Source of the DNA: Botryococcus braunii
Taxonomy: Eukaryota; Chlorophyta; Trebouxiophyceae
Direction: 5' to 3'
Assembly: GCA_002005505.1 (NCBI GenBank)
Contig: KV908338.1
Coordinates: 819,159 to 883,158, forward strand
Length of the DNA: 64,000 nt
Position numbers and translations under genes: made by a program. The notes beneath the pieces are model-generated. The model was given only the letters and a program-made list of their open reading frames with translations, searched no databases and had not been told where the DNA came from. Shown here piece after piece: positions 23,606-33,649 of this stretch (the first letter of the stretch is position 1; each line of letters opens with the position of its first letter).

Positions 23606-24157
23606 AGATCGGAGCCGGACGCAACTCCTCCAGCCTCCCGCATATATCCACTGTCTGGAGCCCAGCTTGCTGAGCTACGTGCACAGTTGCAGGAGCTCCT
23701 TGAGAGGGGGTTCATCCGCCCATCGACATCACCATTTGGTGCACCCATCTTATTTGTTCCCAAAAAGGATGGTGGATGGCGTTTATGCATTGACTACAGG
23801 GCCTTGAATAGGATTACTGCTAGGAACCAACACCCATTGCCTAGGATTGATGATGTTCGAGCAATTGCATGGAAGTTTTGTATTTTCTAAGCTAGACCTT
23901 GCCTCTGGATATCATCAGATACGTATGCATGAGGACAGCATAGAAAAGATTGCTTTTAAAACCCGTTATGGTCATTATGAGTTCACTGTTATGCCTTTTG
24001 GGTTAACCAATGCACTTGCCACCTTTCAGTCTGTGATGAACTCTATCTTGTCTCCCTTCCTTGATAGATTTGTTCTGGTGTACCTAGACGATATCCTCAT
24101 ATATTCTAAATCTGTTGCAGAGCATATGGAGCATTTGAGGACAGTCTTGTCAGTGCT
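23606..24157 (+). pseudogene. pol: Element B pol segment 3 (RT, frameshifted)
   Basis: Continues B after element D with [18 protein letters not shown] and the RT start ([20 protein letters not shown]). Around 23850 two bases are missing relative to C at PRID-EMFEQ, so the frame changes; homology resumes as [16 protein letters not shown] and runs through the RT catalytic motif YLDDILIYS. Element E inserted at GTGCT just after. Confidence 0.9.
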
Positions 24158-24848
24158 TGTTGTGTTAATAAATTTTATGCCTTTCCCTCAGAGGAGAAAT
24201 AATGGCAAGTCTCCGGATGAGGACAATACCAATTAGGAAGGAGAGGCAAAACTCTGAGTTCTGCCAGGCAATACATGCATTTGAACGAAGACTATCATAA
24301 CGCAAGTTACAGACACGTTTGTAGAAAGGAGGCATATGGGGCAAGCACGGAGAGGGAAGGCACTTGATTGGAACTATAGCAGCACTCCGGGTGTCTATCA
24401 ATCAGTTGCCAACCAGTCCTTGACTTGTATATGTCCGTGCCTACTTAACAACGCACAAGTAGGAGGACATCGTCTAACACCCTCCGTGCCGCCACCATGC
24501 AGGTGACTTAACCCTTATTGTATTCCTGGATTTAGCACTCAGATGAACATTGTTAGAACAAGCTAGACATATGGAGTTGAGTTTAGCTCATCGGACAAAG
24601 TAACGAGCATGACCTGAGTGAGAGCAGGTTAGGCGTGTTTGAACTGCGTCACCTTATTAGGAGAGATGAGAGATATTGTAAGACTTGATTGGAACTATAG
24701 CAGCACTCCGGGTGTCTATCAATCAGTTGCCAACCAGTCCTTGACTTGTATATGTCCGTGCCTACTTAACAACGCACAAGTAGGAGGACATCGTCTAACA
24801 CCCTCCGTGCCGCCACCATGCAGGATACGCCAAGCCCAGAATATTTCA
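24158..24848 (+). repeat. Element E 5' LTR
   Basis: 691 bp, TGTTGTGTTAAT to AGAATATTTCA. A 141-bp segment is duplicated inside it (24363-24503 and 24684-24824), ending CGCCACCATGCAGG. Confidence 0.95.
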
Positions 24849-24862
24849 GGTTATGGGCCCAC
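24849..24862 (+). promoter_or_regulatory. Element E primer binding site (internal tRNA-iMet type)
   Basis: GGTTATGGGCCCAC abuts the LTR end. It is complementary to the anticodon arm of eukaryotic initiator tRNA-Met (GTGGGCCCATAACC), not to a tRNA 3' end. Drosophila copia is the known precedent for priming by an initiator tRNA fragment. Confidence 0.7.
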
Positions 24863-24916
24863 GGGCTCGGATGCTGAGAGTGGGTGGCGCCTAAATCGGA
24901 GCTCACTAGACTGTGA

Positions 24917-25114
24917 ATGGCGAAGAAGCGAACAAAGCAAACAGCCAGGAAGACTACCAACCTCAACGTCCCAGCGCGCTTGAGATCAGGACCTCCGTCA
25001 TACAACGAACTAATCAGAGAAGGAGGACAACGTGGAGACCGCAATCCTGGCGAGAGAGCCTTTATCGTCAAAGACTACATTTTTCACCTTCACGTTGGCT
25101 GTCCGCTAGAGTAA
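24917..25114 (+). CDS. Leader ORF with histone H3-tail-like N-terminus
   Basis: A 65-codon ORF (ATG 24917, TAA 25112-25114) lies in the element E leader, in the same frame as gag-pol but closed by two TAA codons before it. It begins MAKKRTKQTARKTT. Eight consecutive residues, RTKQTARK, equal the N-terminal tail of histone H3 (residues 2-9, including the K4 and K9 positions), with two Lys inserted after the first Ala. The rest (NLNVPARLRSGPP...) does not resemble H3. A seven-codon ORF at 24873 precedes it, and the ATG context is weak. It may be a captured H3 fragment, a peptide mimic or a translational control ORF. Expression is unknown. Confidence 0.45.
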   Translation: MAKKRTKQTARKTTNLNVPARLRSGPPSYNELIREGGQRGDRNPGERAFIVKDYIFHLHVGCPLE

Positions 25115-25165
25115 GATCTTGCTGCTACGTTGCGAGTACTGGAGTTATAAGACAACTGGGGAATT

Positions 25166-28100
25166 ATGACTTCCAAGAAGAAAGGATCATCAGCTAGTGG
25201 AGCATCAACGTCAAGCAGTGAACCAGCCTCATCCACGCCCATCAGAGAACCATGTACTCCCAGCACCTCAAGAGGCAGCGGAGATGAGCTGCCCAAGATT
25301 ATCCCAACAAATGTCAAGGTACACATAAAACTGAAGGAACGGGGGACAAATATTATTGTTTGGAAGAATGCATTTTTGGCAGCAAATGAGTCAAAAGGGT
25401 CTCTGGCTGCCATCCTGGAGGCTATGCCTGGTACAGCACATGATGCAGCCGCAATGTTGCTGATTTATGAGTCAGTTCCAGAGGAATGGCTGGGACCTCT
25501 GTCTAATCTGCCCTCTGCCTATGATGCATATGAGTTCATCTGCAGAAAGTTTATTGGTGGATATAATATCCAGGCCAATGCAGACTGGCTCCAAGAAATG
25601 AACCAGGGAATGAAACATGACGAGACGATATCGCAGTATGTCAACAGAATGATCAACCTGAAGGCATGCCTTGACAGGAACAACCATGCTCTACTGGATG
25701 CACACGTTGCAACCCAGATTGTGCAGGGCTTGCCTGATGCAGCTAAAGAGCCAGGAATGATCACAACTGCTGCAGCACAACCCCTGGAGAAGCTGGCCGG
25801 ACTTTTGCGCAACACAGCAGCGGCAGTGGGTTTTGATGAATATGCTCCTCGCCAACCAAGGGTTTTGGCTCTTGGACAAGGCTCCAGTGGAACCAATACC
25901 CCACCAGCTGCCAGTGCAGCCCATCAGCAGGCCCAACCAACTGTCTCTGAGGCCAAGTCCGAGACAAAGGGCATCTGCAACTACTGCAATAAGAAGGGGC
26001 ATTACTGGAGGGACTGTCGAAAGAGGAAGCGGGACGAGGAGACCCAACGGAACGTAGTGGCAGCGGTCCAACAACTGCAGGGAATGTGGCTACAGGGACC
26101 TCCACCTATGGGTGGCCCACACCCTCCTGCAGCCCAGCTGGCGCACCCTGGACTGGATGCCTTTCCTGCATGGTTTCAACCCCCAGCTCCCCCACCTCCA
26201 CCACCTAGAGGTATGCCATACATAATTTCCCTCAACATCCTGAAGACTCCTGTCAGAAATTCGTCTCTGCAATCCTGGCTGGTGGACAGTGGAGCATCTG
26301 TACATCTGGTGAATGATGTGACCTTGCTACATAATCCAACTGTGCATGCCAAACCCATCCCATTACATCTGGCCACTTCAGATGCCACTGGAGGAATTGT
26401 AGCATCTGGCTCTGTCTGCATCCTCAGTCGAGTGGGAGTTCCCTTGTGGATACATCATGTTCAGTGTGTTCCTTCTGCAACCTCAAACATACTGTCAGTA
26501 TCTGCAGCATTGCGGGATGGGGCAGTCTTTCGCACAGATGATGTTGGAGCATTCACTGAAGTCTGTGGTCCAAACAGCTGGAGGTCTCGGATCAGTGCAG
26601 AGAAAGGGCTATTTTACATTCATCAAGTTGTAGCTCTGAGTCCCAGTGTTAACCACAGAATCATCTCGGCTGCTGTGAAGTCCAAAACCCCCACCCAAAA
26701 CTCACACAACTGTGCCAGACGATACCTCTGGCATAGCAGAATGGGACATCCAGGTGAAACATGGATGCAGCGCCTAACCAATGAGGACCTGGTCTCAGGA
26801 CTTGATACATCCCTATGCCCCTGCTCCAATTGTCCAGTCTTCTGTGAAGCATGTATTGAGGGAAAGACGTCTCGGCCTCCATTTGGAGTAAGTAGTAGAC
26901 CAGCTGTTGAACCACTTGACAGAGTACATATTGACACTGTGGGCCCCATTTTTCCTGCTGCAGTAACTGGTGAACGTTACTGGGTGACTGCTTTGGATGA
27001 GTCATCTCAGTTAAAGGCAGTCCTGCCTGTGAAGTCCAAAGATGCCATCAGTGCTGCTGTGCGGGACCTCCTTCTATATTGGCAGACCCAGAAGAAAACC
27101 AAAGTGAAGTGTGTCCGAAGTGACCGTGGAACTAGGTCTGAATGCCGCAACCACCAATTGGATGGCCTGACCCGGGCCCAACGACACGAACAACGCATTG
27201 CCGCCAAAGACCTCCTGCTGCCACAGGAGAAGGGAGAGAGCAGAGAGCGAGAGGGGTTGACTGAAGGTGACTCTCTGTCACAGGGACCAGGGGAAGTGCA
27301 GCTAGAGGGTGATTCACATGAGGGGCATGAATTGCATGTGAGTGCAGTGAGGGGGGCAGCTACATGCAAAGCTGCAAATGGTCCCGGGGAGCTGAGCAGC
27401 ATGGGTGGGTCCTGTTCAGTGATTGAGAGAAATGTAAGAGATGTGACCATGCAGAGTTCTTTTGGCAACCCGTCCAGTCAGAGCACTCCTGGACGGGACT
27501 GTGGTGGCAGCCACCGGTCAGAGGAAGCATCATATGCTCCCTCTGCACCAGCCAAACATGATTGTGAGCGGGAGACAGGGTCTGCATCCTTGACTCCGTG
27601 TAAGGGACGAGAGGAGGAGGTGAATCAGGAGCACAGACATTGTGGAGACAGACCAAATTACAAGTGCTCACTGAGAGGTACCTGTGCCTGGGAGAGTGAT
27701 GTCAGAGATGTGAGGTCACTCCCAACAGTGACATGCAGTCGGTCTGAGAGGCATGTGGATCACGTGAATCAGGGGAAGTATGCAGACACTCTGCCATATC
27801 CCGATGTTGTTTGTGAGAGACCTGAAGAGTCTGAACTCTTGCAGGCATGTCAGAGTGTGTCCGAGGAGGTGAATCGGACGTCTGGACAATGTGAAGGAAA
27901 TCCAAATTACAAAGACTGTCCGAGAGGTACCTGTGCATGGGAGGATGATGTGAGGGATGAGCAGAGTAACTTGTGCAAAGCCAAGTGTGAGTCCAAGCGA
28001 GAGCGTGCTATGAGAGTGCATTCTACTCCTACTGGAGAGCCTGTGATGTGTAACTCAGCGAGTGTCAGTGGAAGAGTAGTGGGTTCTGGACAAAGTGAGG

Positions 28101-29734
28101 GAAAATCAGGCAATACAAAGGAAAAGCACACAGGTGTCAGATTTGGGAAAATTCACGTTCCCTCTAATTTGAGAGAAGCACAGATGTCTCCCCAGTGGGA
28201 ATACTGGAAGGCAGCTATGCAGGAAGAGCAAAATTCCCTAGATACTCATGAGGTCATGGAGTATGTGCCAAGACCTCGTGGACATAAGGTTATTCCAGTT
28301 CACTGGATATTTTCAGTGAAAATGGATGCACATGGCAATGTGGTGAGATTCAAGGCCAGATTAGTGGCACAGGGATGCAGACAAATCCCTGGAGTGGATG
28401 TGATGGAGGTTTTTGCTCCTACTAGTAGCTATGGAGCTAGAAGAGCTCTGCTGGCCGTTGCTGCAAGAGAGGGCTGTGAAATTCATCAGGTAGACGTTAA
28501 GACCGCCTTTCTGAATGGTGAGCTCGAGGAGGAAGTATATGTAACGCAACCTCCTGGCTTTGAGAATGGGGATAAGCATATTGTGTGCCGATTGAGAAAG
28601 GCGTTGTATGGCCTGAAGCAGGCTCCACGTGCCTGGCACAAAACCCTGAATGACAAACTTGAAGTCATGGGGTATGAGGTGTGCAAGAGTGATGCGGGAG
28701 TGTATGTGAGATGCTCTACTGATGGAGGAAAGTCCTATGTGCTGATCTATGTTGATGATCTTCTGATAGTTTCCAAGGGTATGTCAGAAATCGAGAGAGT
28801 GAAGGGACTCCTCAAGAAAGAGTTCACCATCCATGATCTTGGAGAAGTAAAGGATTTCTTGGGATGTCAAGTGATGAGAGATAGAGATAAAGGGCTGATC
28901 ACCCTGAGTTGCATCCCTAAAATCGATGCACTTGTAGAGAAATTTGGCTTGGATCTTGAGTCAGTGGGACCTGATACTCCCATGACAAAAGATTTCGTAA
29001 TGTCCCAAAGGCCTGCACCGAGAGATGGGAGCGACAGCATTGGTGCTGGCAGTCCACTACCTCCAGGTCACCGTTACTGTGAGTTAGTAGGGTCTCTTCT
29101 GTATATAGCCAACACCACACGTCCCGACATAGCTCAAGCAGTAGGTGTATTGTCTCGTTACCGCATATCTCCCACCACAGCACATTGGAATGAAGCCATC
29201 CGTGTGTTGAAGTATCTGAAAGGAACCCGAGATTTGGTTCTAACTCTCGGAGGGGGGGAGATAGAGCTAGAAGGCTATGTGGATGCCGACTATGGAGGTG
29301 ATCAGGATCATCGCTTCTCTACCACTGGCTTTGTCCTCACTGTGTTTGGAGGAGCAGTGGTGTGGGGAAGTAAAAAGCAATCTGCTGTTGCCACTTCAAC
29401 AGTGGAGGCTGAATTCATGGCAGCAAGTGCTGTTGTAAAGGAAGCAAATTGGCTGAGAGGTTTCCTGGAGGAAATTGGAGTGTTACCGTGGATAGTGAAG
29501 ATTCATTGTGACAACCAAGGGTGTATAAACCACCTGAGGAATCCGGTGTACTCCAAACACACAAAGCATATTGCAATTAGCTGTCACTTTGCCCGTGAAG
29601 CTATTGCAAAGGGGCAGGTTGAATTCAAGTACATTCAATCTGCTAGAAATGTGGCTGACATTTTTACCAAACCACTAGTTAGACAAGTGTTTCTGGGACA
29701 TCGTAACTCACTGGGACTGGCCAAGTTTCTGTGA
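25166..29734 (+). CDS. gag-pol: Element E Gag-Pol polyprotein, integrase-deficient
   Basis: One uninterrupted 1522-aa ORF from ATG 25166. Gag occupies about residues 1-265 with the zinc knuckle CNYCNKKGHYWRDC at 271-284. Protease has DSGAS at 374. The GAG-pre-integrase motif is WHSRMGHPGE. Integrase has D590 (HIDTVGP) and D653 (RSDRGT), but homology ends right after and the NGxAER segment with the catalytic Glu is absent. A 300-residue acidic, Cys-containing linker follows, with two copies of a PNYK...RGTCAW module about 83 residues apart. RT (YVDD 1195-1198) and RNase H (YVDADYGGD; TKHIAISCHF) are complete. Confidence 0.93.
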   Translation: MTSKKKGSSASGASTSSSEPASSTPIREPCTPSTSRGSGDELPKIIPTNVKVHIKLKERGTNIIVWKNAFLAANESKGSLAAILEAMPGTAHDAAAMLLIYESVPEEWLGPLSNLPSAYDAYEFICRKFIGGYNIQANADWLQEMNQGMKHDETISQYVNRMINLKACLDRNNHALLDAHVATQIVQGLPDAAKEPGMITTAAAQPLEKLAGLLRNTAAAVGFDEYAPRQPRVLALGQGSSGTNTPPAASAAHQQAQPTVSEAKSETKGICNYCNKKGHYWRDCRKRKRDEETQRNVVAAVQQLQGMWLQGPPPMGGPHPPAAQLAHPGLDAFPAWFQPPAPPPPPPRGMPYIISLNILKTPVRNSSLQSWLVDSGASVHLVNDVTLLHNPTVHAKPIPLHLATSDATGGIVASGSVCILSRVGVPLWIHHVQCVPSATSNILSVSAALRDGAVFRTDDVGAFTEVCGPNSWRSRISAEKGLFYIHQVVALSPSVNHRIISAAVKSKTPTQNSHNCARRYLWHSRMGHPGETWMQRLTNEDLVSGLDTSLCPCSNCPVFCEACIEGKTSRPPFGVSSRPAVEPLDRVHIDTVGPIFPAAVTGERYWVTALDESSQLKAVLPVKSKDAISAAVRDLLLYWQTQKKTKVKCVRSDRGTRSECRNHQLDGLTRAQRHEQRIAAKDLLLPQEKGESREREGLTEGDSLSQGPGEVQLEGDSHEGHELHVSAVRGAATCKAANGPGELSSMGGSCSVIERNVRDVTMQSSFGNPSSQSTPGRDCGGSHRSEEASYAPSAPAKHDCERETGSASLTPCKGREEEVNQEHRHCGDRPNYKCSLRGTCAWESDVRDVRSLPTVTCSRSERHVDHVNQGKYADTLPYPDVVCERPEESELLQACQSVSEEVNRTSGQCEGNPNYKDCPRGTCAWEDDVRDEQSNLCKAKCESKRERAMRVHSTPTGEPVMCNSASVSGRVVGSGQSEGKSGNTKEKHTGVRFGKIHVPSNLREAQMSPQWEYWKAAMQEEQNSLDTHEVMEYVPRPRGHKVIPVHWIFSVKMDAHGNVVRFKARLVAQGCRQIPGVDVMEVFAPTSSYGARRALLAVAAREGCEIHQVDVKTAFLNGELEEEVYVTQPPGFENGDKHIVCRLRKALYGLKQAPRAWHKTLNDKLEVMGYEVCKSDAGVYVRCSTDGGKSYVLIYVDDLLIVSKGMSEIERVKGLLKKEFTIHDLGEVKDFLGCQVMRDRDKGLITLSCIPKIDALVEKFGLDLESVGPDTPMTKDFVMSQRPAPRDGSDSIGAGSPLPPGHRYCELVGSLLYIANTTRPDIAQAVGVLSRYRISPTTAHWNEAIRVLKYLKGTRDLVLTLGGGEIELEGYVDADYGGDQDHRFSTTGFVLTVFGGAVVWGSKKQSAVATSTVEAEFMAASAVVKEANWLRGFLEEIGVLPWIVKIHCDNQGCINHLRNPVYSKHTKHIAISCHFAREAIAKGQVEFKYIQSARNVADIFTKPLVRQVFLGHRNSLGLAKFL

Positions 29735-29737
29735 GGT

Positions 29738-29752
29738 AAAGGCAAGGGGAAG
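29738..29752 (+). promoter_or_regulatory. Element E polypurine tract
   Basis: AAAGGCAAGGGGAAG directly before the 3' LTR. Confidence 0.75.
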
Positions 29753-30443
29753 TGTTGTGTTAATAAATTTTATGCCTTTCCCTCAGAGGAGAAATAATGG
29801 CAAGTCTCCGGATGAGGACAATACCAATTAGGAAGGAGAGGCAAAACTCTGAGTTCTGCCAGGCAATACATGCATTTGAACGAAGACTATCATAACGCAA
29901 GTTACAGACACGTTTGTAGAAAGGAGGCATATGGGGCAAGCACGGATTGGGAAGGCACTTGATTGGAACTATAGCAGCACTCCGGGTGTCTATCAATCAG
30001 TTGCCAACCAGTCCTTGACTTGTATATGTCCGTGCCTACTTAACAACGCACAAGTAGGAGGACATCGTCTAACACCCTCCGTGCCGCCACCATGCAGGTG
30101 ACTTAACCCTTATTGTATTCCTGGATTTAGCACTCAGATGAACATTGTTAGAACAAGCTAGACATATGGAGTTGAGTTTAGCTCATCGGACAAAGTAACG
30201 AGCATGACCTGAGTGAGAGCAGGTTAGGCGTGTTTGAACTGCGTCACCTTATTAGGAGAGATGAGAGATATTGTAAGACTTGATTGGAACTATAGCAGCA
30301 CTCCGGGTGTCTATCAATCAGTTGCCAACCAGTCCTTGACTTGTATATGTCCGTGCCTACTTAACAACGCACAAGTAGGAGGACATCGTCTAACACCCTC
30401 CGTGCCGCCACCATGCAGGATACGCCAAGCCCAGAATATTTCA
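29753..30443 (+). repeat. Element E 3' LTR
   Basis: 691 bp, same structure and internal 141-bp duplication as the 5' copy. Confidence 0.95.
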
Positions 30444-30448
30444 GTGCT

Positions 30449-31208
30449 CAGGGAACATAAATTTTATTGCAAAAGGTCTAAGTGTGATTTTGTTGCTAAG
30501 CAGGTGGAATACCTTGGACACCTGTTGACACCTCATGGGATTATGGTGGATCCTAGGAAGGTTGCAGCCATTCAGGATTGGCCCACTCCTTTGAATGTGT
30601 CACAGTTGAGAGGGTTTCTAGGTCTTACTCAATATTATGATACTTTTATGGACCATTTTGAAGATGTTGCCTATCCTCTTACTGAGTTGCTCAAAAAGGA
30701 TGTGCCTTGGACCTGGGAGGGACCCCAGAGGGAAGCCTTTGTAGCACTGAAAGATCTTGTTTCTACTCCTCCTTGCCTTTTGATGCCTGATTTAGATAAA
30801 CCTTTTGTTGTGCATGTAGATGCCTCAGGTTTTGCTGTTGGTGCTGTGTTGCAGCAGGATCAAGGAAAGGGACTGCAGCCCGTTGCCTTCGAGTCCAGGA
30901 AACTCCAACCCCCTGAGAGGAAGTTAGCACCATATGACAGAGAGTTGCTTGCTCTTGTTCATGCCTTGCTTAAATGGAAGCATTTGTTGCTGGATGCTAA
31001 GTTTACTGTACACACTGACCAGCAAGCACTAAAGTATTTATTGACTTCTCCTGTTAGGACTAGCAGGCAGGAAAGATGGCTTACTGAAATCATGAGATTC
31101 ATGCCTGATATTAAATATGTGAAGGGCACTGACAATGTTGTTGCAGATGCTTTGTCTAGGCGTGTTGATTTGGCAGTAATGCATGTCTCCTCTGTTTCTG
31201 TCTCGTCC
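30449..31208 (+). pseudogene. pol: Element B pol segment 4 (RT thumb and RNase H)
   Basis: After element E the B reading resumes with REHKFYCKRSKCDF and runs through RT connection and RNase H (HVDASGFAVGAVLQQ, YDRELLALVHAL, TDNVVADALSRR). It stops at the J insertion site CGTCC, within the stretch that in C reads VSSVSVSSILQE. The upstream part of the same open frame is E's LTR and is not coding. Confidence 0.9.
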
Positions 31209-31397
31209 TGTAGTATCTTGCTTGTCTCAAGTTCGTGTGAGAATGACCTCACACAGGTGCGACCCGTCTGATAGCACCCCGCCAGCCAAGCTGGCCAGAT
31301 TACGTAATGAGGTCATCGTACCCCGCTCTCCGATCACGCGCTATCGGCTCGATGCCGATCGGCTCCCTAACGGACCCTTCGCACTCGGAACGTTACA
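31209..31397 (-). repeat. Element J 3' LTR
   Basis: 189 bp, TGTAGTATCTTGC to GGAACGTTACA. Confidence 0.95.
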
Positions 31398-31409
31398 CCC
31401 TCCCCCACC
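31398..31409 (-). promoter_or_regulatory. Element J polypurine tract
   Basis: Coding strand reads GGTGGGGGAGGG before the 3' LTR. Confidence 0.75.
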
Positions 31410-31803
31410 TAGGCTCAAGCCGTCTCGGATTGAGGGGGATGCATCTCCCACACAGGAAGCACTACAGTCAAGAGTGTATCACGTCCTGACCAGCCACCTT
31501 CGCAGGAAGCCCTACAGACAAGAGTCCCATACCTCTTGCCCAGCCACCCGCCACCCTAGTCCCGGCAGACTAGTGGTAACGACAATCCACACCCATGCTC
31601 ATTTGGACTGCCCGCGGAGCACTCCCGGAAGTACAACCTCCGTCACCAGAAATCCATCTGGCTAATCAAGCTATTGGGGGCTTCACTGACCATCACCATA
31701 GCGCTTAGAGTACATGGTTACTCTAGAGTCACAACCCACCATCAGCAGAGACTCTCAGACACCGAGTCCAGGACCCGGGGTGCACCATGCCCTTGAGACT
31801 ATC
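31410..31803 (-). other. Element J 3' untranslated region, distal part
   Basis: Noncoding sequence between the purine tract and the element G insertion; the proximal part is 38679-38893. No further feature seen. Confidence 0.6.
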
Positions 31804-32101
31804 TGTAACAGGAAAAGTCGCGTGTTATAGGAAAATGACCGGACCACGAGGATTTGGACCTCCATAAAGGTCCCTTCGTGAGTTATGTTCCTCCACGCCA
31901 AGAAGTGGCTACTTCACGCGCCAAGGGAGTGACCCTTACTTGACAAGGCGCATTGGCGATGGAGACAGGGACACACTTAGAACAGGATAGAATAAGGCTT
32001 TGGCAGAGGAAGGACCGGGCCGGACTGGACGGGTACTGAGGTGGAGCCCAAACAACTTGTAACCATTGTTTTCGCATCCTTTGGCCGTTTCTACTGTATC
32101 A
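31804..32101 (+). repeat. Element G 5' LTR
   Basis: 298 bp, TGTAACAGGAAAAG to CTACTGTATCA. Confidence 0.95.
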
Positions 32102-32102
32102 C

Positions 32103-32114
32103 TGGTATCGGCGA
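32103..32114 (+). promoter_or_regulatory. Element G primer binding site
   Basis: TGGTATCGGCGA, one base after the LTR, then GAGGGG as in D. Confidence 0.85.
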
Positions 32115-32317
32115 GAGGGGCCAAATTTTGAGCTCCTCTCGTTGAAAAAATTTCCCAAAGAAGTTTTTCAGAGAATTCTATAGATTCGGATTGGGTTAGT
32201 TGTGGTGTGTGTGGCGCTTTTAGGGGCCTACGACTCGGGTCACCGAGTTTAGGGCCCCCACCCGGACTTTCTCGATTTCCTGTGTCACCGAGCCTCGCCA
32301 GCACCGACAGCTCAGAA

Positions 32318-33649
32318 ATGGCTAGACGACAAGTCGAAGAGCTGCAGGCTGCTTTGGCCGAGGCCGAGGGGCGTGAAGCGGCAATGGCTGCCGAACTGGC
32401 TGAGTTACGACAACAGGCAGAAAACGCTGAAGTTGCGGCTCAAAACCCCGCGAACCCACAGGCAAGAATCCCGACCGTTCGAACCCACTTACCGGAAAAA
32501 TTCGAGGGACGCAGGGACGATCTCGAACAATTCCTAGACGATGTGAGGTCATATTGTGAACTCACCGGTGTGCCCGCGAACCTCAGGGTTGACTACGCAG
32601 TGCGCTGCTTAGGAAAGAGCGTGAAAAAGGTGTGGTTAACAAAAAAAGCAGCTTACGTGAGGCAAAATCCAGGTGCTGTCGTGGATTTAGCTCTCTTTGG
32701 GGATCTGTTGTCTTCTGTCTATGATAACACTGATAAGGTTGCAAAGGCAAGGGATAAACTTGATTCCGTATATCAGGGCAACGAATCAGTTGAGAAGTAT
32801 GTTGAGCGCTTTACAACCTTGCTAGCAGAGGTAGAAGTCAGTGGGGACCTATCCATGGGGGAGAAAATCCATAGGTTTCGTAAAGGCCTACGTGAGGATT
32901 TAAAGAAATATTCAGCAATTAACCCTACAACAGGCAAAGGTTTTGATGATTTGGATGCCTTGATAAGTTTACTCACACGGTACGATGCCGCGGTGGGCGG
33001 GCCCTTACAGGCAAAGAGACTGAGAACCGGCCCCGGGGCCCCTAACTCAAGCATTGCAACCGCCACCGTTGGCCCAGCACCGCACGTTGCTGGCGTCGGA
33101 CAGGACTGGACAATCCCCTACTACAGTCATGAATTTGGGATGATGGCAGCTGCACCGATGGTGGCAGCGCCAATCCAGATGGCCCATGGTTACCCTGCGC
33201 CGCTCGCCACGGTCGCCGCGATCCAAGGCGCGACTCCTTATCCCCGCAGGGATGGTTTACCTCCCGAGTATCGGAGGGACACTAGAGTTGCCTTTCCCCT
33301 CAACAGAAGCTGTTACGCGTGCAATACCCCTGGCCATGAATCTTGGTTTTGCCCACTCAAAAAACTTAGAGAGGACCCTAACGCCTATCTTAATCAACAA
33401 CAGTGGGACATCTTGCAACACATTGTGAAGGCCAGACAGGAGGTAAACCAGCCTGCTCCACCAATTCCAGGTCTGGCTGGTGATTTGCTGCGGCGACGGG
33501 TAGGAGGGGGCCACAACAACTTTAGGTCCCTCGGTGTGGGAGCAGCCCCTATGCAAGGGTGGACAGCTCAGGGTGGGGCCGGACGGGGACGGAGAATCAG
33601 AGGACGGGGCCGTGGACGGGGCCGGGCAAGGGGACGCGGTAGGCCATGA
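32318..33649 (+). CDS. gag: Element G Gag
   Basis: The ATG at 32318 (TCAGAAATGGC, MARRQVEE) is conserved with D; the frame is open upstream from 32207 without another ATG. An Ala/Glu-rich coiled-coil-like helix spans residues 1-45. The gag core (FEGRRDDLEQFLDDVRSYC) is followed by the knuckle CYACNTPGHESWFC at 332-345 and an RG-rich tail. The stop TGA overlaps the pol ATG as ATGA at 33646-33649. Confidence 0.94.
   Translation: MARRQVEELQAALAEAEGREAAMAAELAELRQQAENAEVAAQNPANPQARIPTVRTHLPEKFEGRRDDLEQFLDDVRSYCELTGVPANLRVDYAVRCLGKSVKKVWLTKKAAYVRQNPGAVVDLALFGDLLSSVYDNTDKVAKARDKLDSVYQGNESVEKYVERFTTLLAEVEVSGDLSMGEKIHRFRKGLREDLKKYSAINPTTGKGFDDLDALISLLTRYDAAVGGPLQAKRLRTGPGAPNSSIATATVGPAPHVAGVGQDWTIPYYSHEFGMMAAAPMVAAPIQMAHGYPAPLATVAAIQGATPYPRRDGLPPEYRRDTRVAFPLNRSCYACNTPGHESWFCPLKKLREDPNAYLNQQQWDILQHIVKARQEVNQPAPPIPGLAGDLLRRRVGGGHNNFRSLGVGAAPMQGWTAQGGAGRGRRIRGRGRGRGRARGRGRP

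Larger units (their letters stand above)
24158..30443 (+). mobile_element. Element E: Ty1/copia LTR retrotransposon
   Basis: Two 691-bp LTRs (24158-24848 and 29753-30443) differ at about two bases (GGAGAGG versus GGATTGG). The duplication is GTGCT (24153-24157 and 30444-30448). Integrase precedes RT, as in copia. One long gag-pol ORF is open, but the second half of the integrase core is missing. Priming differs from the other elements, and the leader carries an H3-tail-like ORF. Confidence 0.96.
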
